Assembly (NCBI GenBank): GCA_030054275.1
Contig: JASGCF010000253.1
Coordinates: 1-5,073 of the forward strand
Source: Limnohabitans sp.
GTDB taxonomy: Bacteria; Planctomycetota; Phycisphaerae; Phycisphaerales; SM1A02
Length of the DNA stretch: 5,073 bases
Reading direction: 5' to 3'
Part shown: in pieces, positions 4,457-5,073 of the stretch
Layout of the letters: each line of letters opens with the position of its first letter
Numbering within the stretch: position 1 is the first letter of the stretch
Made by a program: the position numbers and the translations under genes
Notes under the pieces: generated by a model
Told to the model about the DNA's origin: nothing
Databases searched by the model: none
The model's input: the letters and a program-made list of their open reading frames with translations, nothing else

Positions 4457-5073
4457 TGGCGAAACCAGATCCAGCCGGAACACTTCTCCCGAAACCATAT
4501 TGCTCGGCGTGTGGACACGATTTGACAGGCGCTGTCACCGCGAGCGCGTGCCCTGAGTGTGGCAAGCCGCTGGTCGAAGTGCTCACGCGCGTGCCCGCGG
4601 GCCGTGGCGGTCGCGGCTACGGCGCGTACGGCCGTCCATCACGACGCTACACCTCAGATCGCCAGCTCTTCGGCATGCCGCTCGTCTCGATCGCATACGG
4701 GCCTGATGACTCCGGGAAGATGGGGCATGCGAAAGGCTACTTCGCATTCGGCGATCTGGCGACGGGCGTGTTCGCATTCGGAGGAATCGCGCGCGGACTT
4801 GTCGCGTTCGGTGGACTGTCTCTCGGCGGCGTGACCTTTGGCGGACTCTCGCTTGGAACTTTCGCTGCGTTCGGCGGCGGCGCTGTTGCATGGCTTGGAA
4901 GTGCAGTCGGTGGTTTCGCAGTCGGACTGCTTGCGCACGGCGGTGGCGCGATTGGCGCTGTTGCGCAGGGTGGACTCGCAATCGGCTGGCTTGCGCGCGG
5001 AGCTCAGGCGAAGGGCGTGCACACATGGACACTGCGTGCTCCGCCTGATGCTGCAACACAGGCGATTTTCGAT
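4456..5073 (+). CDS. Zinc-ribbon protein with Gly/Ala-rich pentad repeats (3' end missing)
   Basis: Not recognised as a named family. The frame opens at ATG 4456, overlapping the kmo TGA by one base, and is still open at the window edge after 206 codons. Residues 16-35 form a short zinc ribbon, C16-x2-C19 and C32-x2-C35, in the planctomycete style C-x2-C-G-H-D-L-T-G ... C-P-E-C-G. Residues 46-64 are rich in Gly and Arg. Residues 96-135 are eight uninterrupted five-residue units of the pattern [hydrophobic]-[A/S/T]-x-G-x (for example VAFGG, LSLGG, VTFGG). After a break at 136-148, eight more follow at 149-188 (SAVGG, FAVGL, LAHGG and so on). Regular five-residue spacing with a small residue and Gly could form a beta-solenoid, or alternatively a glycine-packed membrane domain. 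There is no signal peptide. Coupling to kmo suggests a shared transcript but not necessarily a shared function. Confidence 0.8.
   Translation, partial: MAKPDPAGTLLPKPYCSACGHDLTGAVTASACPECGKPLVEVLTRVPAGRGGRGYGAYGRPSRRYTSDRQLFGMPLVSIAYGPDDSGKMGHAKGYFAFGDLATGVFAFGGIARGLVAFGGLSLGGVTFGGLSLGTFAAFGGGAVAWLGSAVGGFAVGLLAHGGGAIGAVAQGGLAIGWLARGAQAKGVHTWTLRAPPDAATQAIFD
4741..5019 (+). repeat. Coding repeat: two blocks of eight 15-bp units (pentad repeats)
   Basis: Bases 4741-4860 and 4900-5019 each encode eight consecutive five-residue units with Gly at the fourth position; the linker 4861-4899 is out of register. The DNA copies differ at many synonymous positions (GGC, GGA and GGT all used). The repeats are therefore not a recent DNA duplication and are probably kept by selection on the protein. 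Confidence 0.7.

Noticed and set aside
4583..5059. Minus-strand frame of 158 codons opposite the pentad-repeat gene
   Set aside because: It is Arg/Ser/Gln-rich low-complexity sequence produced by reading the complement of the Gly/Ala repeats. The plus-strand frame has a zinc ribbon, a plausible ribosome site and coupling to kmo.

Overview
The window is GC-rich, gene-dense chromosomal DNA. It most resembles a planctomycete of the class Phycisphaerae. This is inferred from the protein style and not from a marker gene. The first gene encodes an extracellular protein with repeated D-C-N-x-N-G-I-P-D-A-C-D units and a C-terminal dockerin-like pair of calcium loops. The last gene opens with a C-x2-C-G-H-D-L-T-G ... 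C-P-E-C-G zinc ribbon. Both styles are common in that group. Shine-Dalgarno signals are weak at most starts.

Layout, left to right: (1) 3-659 (+), the 3' end of a secreted calcium-binding repeat protein. (2) 678-2003 (-), kynureninase (kynU), convergent with gene 1 across 18 bp. (3) 2004-2233, a 230-bp spacer. It holds an inverted repeat close to the kynU start and a cluster of GTGCC/GGCAC palindromes, including two 35-bp copies of a REP-like element. (4) 2234-3043 (-), an ECF-type sigma factor with a cysteine-containing C-terminal extension. (5) a 30-bp divergent gap. (6) 3074-4456 (+), kynurenine 3-monooxygenase (kmo) with a predicted C-terminal membrane helix. (7) from 4456 (+) off the right edge, an open-ended gene for a zinc-ribbon protein with at least sixteen Gly/Ala-rich five-residue repeats. 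It overlaps the kmo stop by one base.

The metabolic core is two consecutive steps of the aerobic kynurenine pathway. KMO makes 3-hydroxykynurenine and KynU cleaves it to 3-hydroxyanthranilate, the precursor of quinolinate and NAD. The kynureninase carries the His and Ser-Asn residues associated with 3-hydroxykynurenine preference in the human enzyme, which fits its partner. No 3-hydroxyanthranilate dioxygenase or tryptophan dioxygenase is visible here. The sigma factor between the two genes has no anti-sigma neighbour in view and may control one or both flanks; this is inference.

The least explained parts are the pentad-repeat protein coupled to kmo, the sigma factor's C-terminal extension, and the palindrome cluster between the sigma gene and kynU.
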